Assembly: GCA_958418185.1 (NCBI GenBank)
Contig: CATZEP010000027.1
Coordinates: 1 to 14,183, forward strand
Source: an uncultured Collinsella sp.
Lineage (GTDB): Bacteria; Actinomycetota; Coriobacteriia; Coriobacteriales; Coriobacteriaceae
Direction: 5' to 3'
DNA length: 14,183 nt
Positions 12,508 through 14,183 of the stretch are shown piece after piece. The translations under genes were made by a program, and so were the position numbers. Positions within the stretch are counted from its first letter, which is position 1, and every line of letters begins with the position of its first letter. Below the pieces are notes generated by a model. That model saw only the letters and a list, made by a program, of their open reading frames with translations, ran no database searches and was not told where the DNA came from.

Positions 12508-12616
12508 TTACTCCATGCCCAGCAGCTCGCGCATCTGAGTTGCGTAGTTAGATGCCATGTTGCCGTAGACAATCTGCACGCCGCCGTTAACATGCACATG
12601 AGCCAGACCCCCGAAT
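12508..12616 (-). pseudogene. C-terminal remnant of a PTS EIIB (glucose-type) domain
   Basis: On the minus strand a frame opens after a TGA at about 12619 and ends at TAA 12510-12508. It reads GLAHVHVNGGVQIVYGN, then MASNYATQMRELLGME. This matches the tail of a glucose-type PTS EIIB domain, in which a V..G..VQ.I.G strand is followed by a helix with MxELL. The rest of the gene (EIIC and the phosphocysteine site) is missing; upstream lies a hairpin and then the acyltransferase gene on the other strand. There is no start with a ribosome binding site, so this is a fragment, not a small gene. It suggests that a PTS permease once converged on the MFS gene and was replaced. Identification rests on a short stretch and is moderate. 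Confidence 0.5.
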
Positions 12617-12635
12617 CAGCCCGTTTTGGGGGTCT
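12605..12635 (+). terminator. Hairpin at the edge of the PTS remnant
   Basis: Arms AGACCCCC (12605-12612) and GGGGGTCT (12628-12635), followed by TTCTCGTC, resemble a weak intrinsic terminator on the plus strand. It marks the place where PTS-like coding stops, so it may have been carried in with the acyltransferase segment. Confidence 0.5.
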
Positions 12636-12670
12636 TTCTCGTCAAAATATACGCTAAATCCATGAGGGTA

Positions 12671-12676
12671 TATAAT
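12671..12676 (+). promoter_or_regulatory. Probable -10 box of the acyltransferase gene
   Basis: A perfect TATAAT stands 36 bases before the chosen start codon. No good -35 box is found at 16-18 bases upstream (the sequence there is TATACG), so the promoter is either weak or activator-dependent. Confidence 0.45.
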
Positions 12677-12711
12677 GGAACGCTCTGCTCGAATGCACGA
12701 AGGAAGGGGTG

Positions 12712-13821
12712 ATGATGCCTGGTCACGAGAAGCGCGTCTTGTCGCTTGACGGCCTGCGAGGGCTCGGGGCGCTGATGGTGTTCCTGTATCACGTCGACAT
12801 CATGGTCAAGCCGTTTGGCGCGGGGGGTCCGAGCCTCTTCCCTGGCGGCGCGTCGGTTATGGTGTTCTTTATCCTGTCCGGCATAGTGCTGTCTCTTGTT
12901 CCCTTTAAGCACATGGGAAACGGCGGGTACGACTGGCTTGGCTATTACCCAAGAAGGGTCGTCCGCCTTTGCGCGCCGCTGTTTGCGGCGATTGCGCTGG
13001 CCCTTCCTGCGGGCTACGTGGCCTGGCGCCTGGGGTCCACGTCGCGCTCCGCGCTTGCCGTCGCCTACGACGCGGTCCTTCCCACTGCGGTTCATGACAT
13101 CCTCATGCAGTTCGACGTGCTGTTCAACGTGTCCGATGGCGTCAACAACCTCTTTGGCGCGCAGCTCGTCCGCGTTGACTCTCCCGTCTGGTCCATGAGC
13201 TGGGAGCTCTGGTTTAGTCTTACGCTTCCGCTGGCCATCTGGTGCATATCAAGGATTCGCCGGACGGGTCTGGCGGTTGTTGCGACCTTTATTGCGGTGC
13301 TTGTCTCGCACTGGACGGGCTACTTTCCGCTGCGCCTTTGCCTGATGTTCTGGCTTGGCGTCATGGTGGCCCGGCAATTCGACAAAATCAAGGCCGTCAA
13401 GCTTTCAATGCTGGCCGAGCTGGCGCTGCTTGTGGCCTCCGTTGGTGTTATCGAGCTCTCGCTCGTGTGGCATCCCGGCGGGGTCCTCGAGGCGTTGGAG
13501 TCCACCGCCATGAACGCGGCCTGCCTGGTGGTGGTTGTCGTCGCGATCGCCGACGGGTTCACGCGCCGTGCGCTCTCTGCGGCCCCCATGGTCTTTTTGG
13601 GAAAGGTGTCGTACAGCCTCTACCTTACCCACGCCATTGTCATCGGTGCGCTCGCTGCCCTGCTGCCCAGGCTCGGGATTGTCGACCCGCTCGCGATTGC
13701 CGCGGTCTCGCTGTCCGCAAGCATGTTCGTCGCCGTTGCCTTCTGGCGCATCGTCGAGGTGCCCAGCATGAATTTGTCGCGCTCGCTGGCATCGTCAGAG
13801 CCTAGGGACGCCGTTCGATAA
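12712..13821 (+). CDS. Membrane acyltransferase, acyltransferase-3 family (OafA/YrhL type)
   Basis: 369 residues with about ten hydrophobic segments, the normal size of the AT3 membrane domain. The N-terminus carries the hallmark SLDGLRGLGALMVFLYHV with Arg16 and His27 in the R-x10-H motif that contributes to catalysis, followed by FFILSGIVLSL, and YYPRRVVRLCAPLF at the start of helix 3. PVWSMSWELWF and a late KVSYSLYLTHAIV with a conserved histidine complete the pattern. These proteins transfer acetyl or other acyl groups onto cell-surface glycans, usually O-acetylation. ATG 12712 follows AGGAAGGGG with good spacing; GTG 12709 and ATG 12715 are also possible. The neighbouring tyrosine-phosphatase start hints at the edge of a capsule or exopolysaccharide locus. 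Acceptor is unknown. Confidence 0.9.
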   Translation: MMPGHEKRVLSLDGLRGLGALMVFLYHVDIMVKPFGAGGPSLFPGGASVMVFFILSGIVLSLVPFKHMGNGGYDWLGYYPRRVVRLCAPLFAAIALALPAGYVAWRLGSTSRSALAVAYDAVLPTAVHDILMQFDVLFNVSDGVNNLFGAQLVRVDSPVWSMSWELWFSLTLPLAIWCISRIRRTGLAVVATFIAVLVSHWTGYFPLRLCLMFWLGVMVARQFDKIKAVKLSMLAELALLVASVGVIELSLVWHPGGVLEALESTAMNAACLVVVVVAIADGFTRRALSAAPMVFLGKVSYSLYLTHAIVIGALAALLPRLGIVDPLAIAAVSLSASMFVAVAFWRIVEVPSMNLSRSLASSEPRDAVR

Positions 13822-13857
13822 TGCGTCGTACTTGGCTTCGTTTGGAGAGAGCTGGTC

Positions 13858-13929
13858 ATGAATAGCCCCAAGCCCGTCCACCGCGTTCTCTTTGTCTGCC
13901 ACGGCAATATCTGTCGCTCGACGATGTAA
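13858..13929 (+). pseudogene. Truncated low-molecular-weight protein tyrosine phosphatase
   Basis: Only 23 codons. They read PVHRVLFVCHGNICRSTM, which is the N-terminal strand and full P-loop (C14-x5-R20-S) of the LMW-PTP family, then TAA at 13927-13929. Complete enzymes have about 150 residues and need a distal DP loop aspartate, missing here. The start is well formed: ATG 13858 after GGAGAGA at seven bases, 37 bases after the acyltransferase stop, so it was once its operon partner. The G/C-rich coding character ends sharply at the stop codon, where A/T-rich sequence begins, so a deletion or insertion junction lies at about 13927. These phosphatases partner with tyrosine kinases in capsule export, which would suit the acyltransferase. 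A 22-24-residue peptide could still be made. Confidence 0.75.
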
Positions 13930-14088
13930 CCGCTGATTATCAGGCATATTAACCATTCAAATCATCTGACCTACTACCTTTTTACTACTCATAGAGGCTC
14001 AGGCACGACAGGTCAGATGGTTCCGCTTTTCACAACAGCCTACTTTTTCGACCGTTCAACAGGTCAGTAGATTAAATAACTTATCAGC

Positions 14089-14128
14089 ATGCTAGAGTTT
14101 TGCCTGCTACACAGCTCTAGCATTTTTT
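14089..14128 (+). terminator. Intrinsic terminator or leader attenuator
   Basis: Arms ATGCTAGAG (14089-14097) and CTCTAGCAT (14115-14123) with a 17-base loop, followed by an unbroken run of T to 14128. It either ends the acyltransferase/phosphatase transcript or, since a ribosome binding site follows 41 bases later, acts as an attenuator for the next gene. Confidence 0.8.
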
Positions 14129-14168
14129 AATGCTCGCGCTTCACAACTGAAGACACTCAACCAGCGAC

Positions 14169-14183
14169 AAGGAGGGGTATTTG
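14169..14183 (+). promoter_or_regulatory. Strong ribosome binding site at window end, possible TTG start
   Basis: AAGGAGGGG (14169-14177) is nearly ideal for the 16S 3' end. The last three bases, TTG (14181-14183), stand at short but usable spacing, and an ATG might follow beyond the window. A plus-strand gene very probably begins here. Confidence 0.55.

Larger units (their letters stand above)
13930..14183. other. A/T-rich leader-like region after the truncated phosphatase
   Basis: About 250 bases without a coding frame. It has a palindrome CTGATTATCAG at 13933-13943, an inverted repeat CATCTGACCT (13963-13972) with AGGTCAGATG (14010-14019), and a third related AGGTCAG at 14061-14067. It then runs into a terminator and a ribosome binding site. 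Its composition is unlike the genes to the left, which suggests a different origin. It may be the 5' leader of the next plus-strand gene beyond the window. Confidence 0.55.

Overview
The window looks like chromosome from a high-GC Gram-positive of the Coriobacteriia, most like Collinsella. I infer this from G/C-rich codon use, strong GGAGG-type ribosome binding sites, actinobacterial-style release factor and ABC transporter proteins, and many G/C-rich intergenic palindromes. I could not run a database search, so the genus is a recollection-based inference.

Layout. (1) 1-3960, minus strand: the classical prfA - prmC - tsaC/sua5 translation cluster. prfA encodes release factor RF1, prmC the methyltransferase that modifies the GGQ glutamine of RF1, and the sua5-like gene makes the threonylcarbamoyl-AMP used for tRNA t6A. 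A small HicA-HicB toxin-antitoxin pair with its own palindromic promoter sits between prmC and sua5, and the sua5 reading frame meets a stop at the window edge. (2) 4250-8630, minus strand: a polar amino-acid ABC transporter operon (lipoprotein binding protein, permease, GlnQ-like ATPase), followed beyond a hairpin by an M20 metallopeptidase. Together they suggest uptake of amino acids or small peptides plus cytoplasmic hydrolysis. (3) 8925-10764, minus strand: a LacX-type aldose 1-epimerase and an unrecognised single-pass membrane protein with an acidic cytoplasmic N-terminus. (4) 11025-12278, plus strand: an MFS DHA1-type efflux transporter, divergent from the preceding gene. (5) 12500-14183: a patchwork locus with the C-terminal remnant of a PTS EIIB domain, an intact membrane acyltransferase-3, and a low-molecular-weight tyrosine phosphatase gene that stops just after its catalytic P-loop. 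An A/T-rich leader-like stretch follows, with a terminator and then a strong ribosome binding site at the last bases.

The most unusual content is intergenic. At least two dispersed palindromic repeat families occur: an ACTAGT-centred element in three places, and a GTGACAAAG hairpin in two, fused to the first family at one site. The regions downstream of prfA and galM share a 3' module: a hairpin just after the stop, a conserved CGACGCTGC block, a conserved AGCGRCAAT...TTCAA block, then a large terminator hairpin. Between the membrane-protein gene and the MFS gene lies a run of hairpins, including a perfect 15-bp inverted repeat. Upstream of the MFS terminator are two nearly identical TTTCGTGTA hairpins. 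I see no tRNA, rRNA, CRISPR array or transposase gene.
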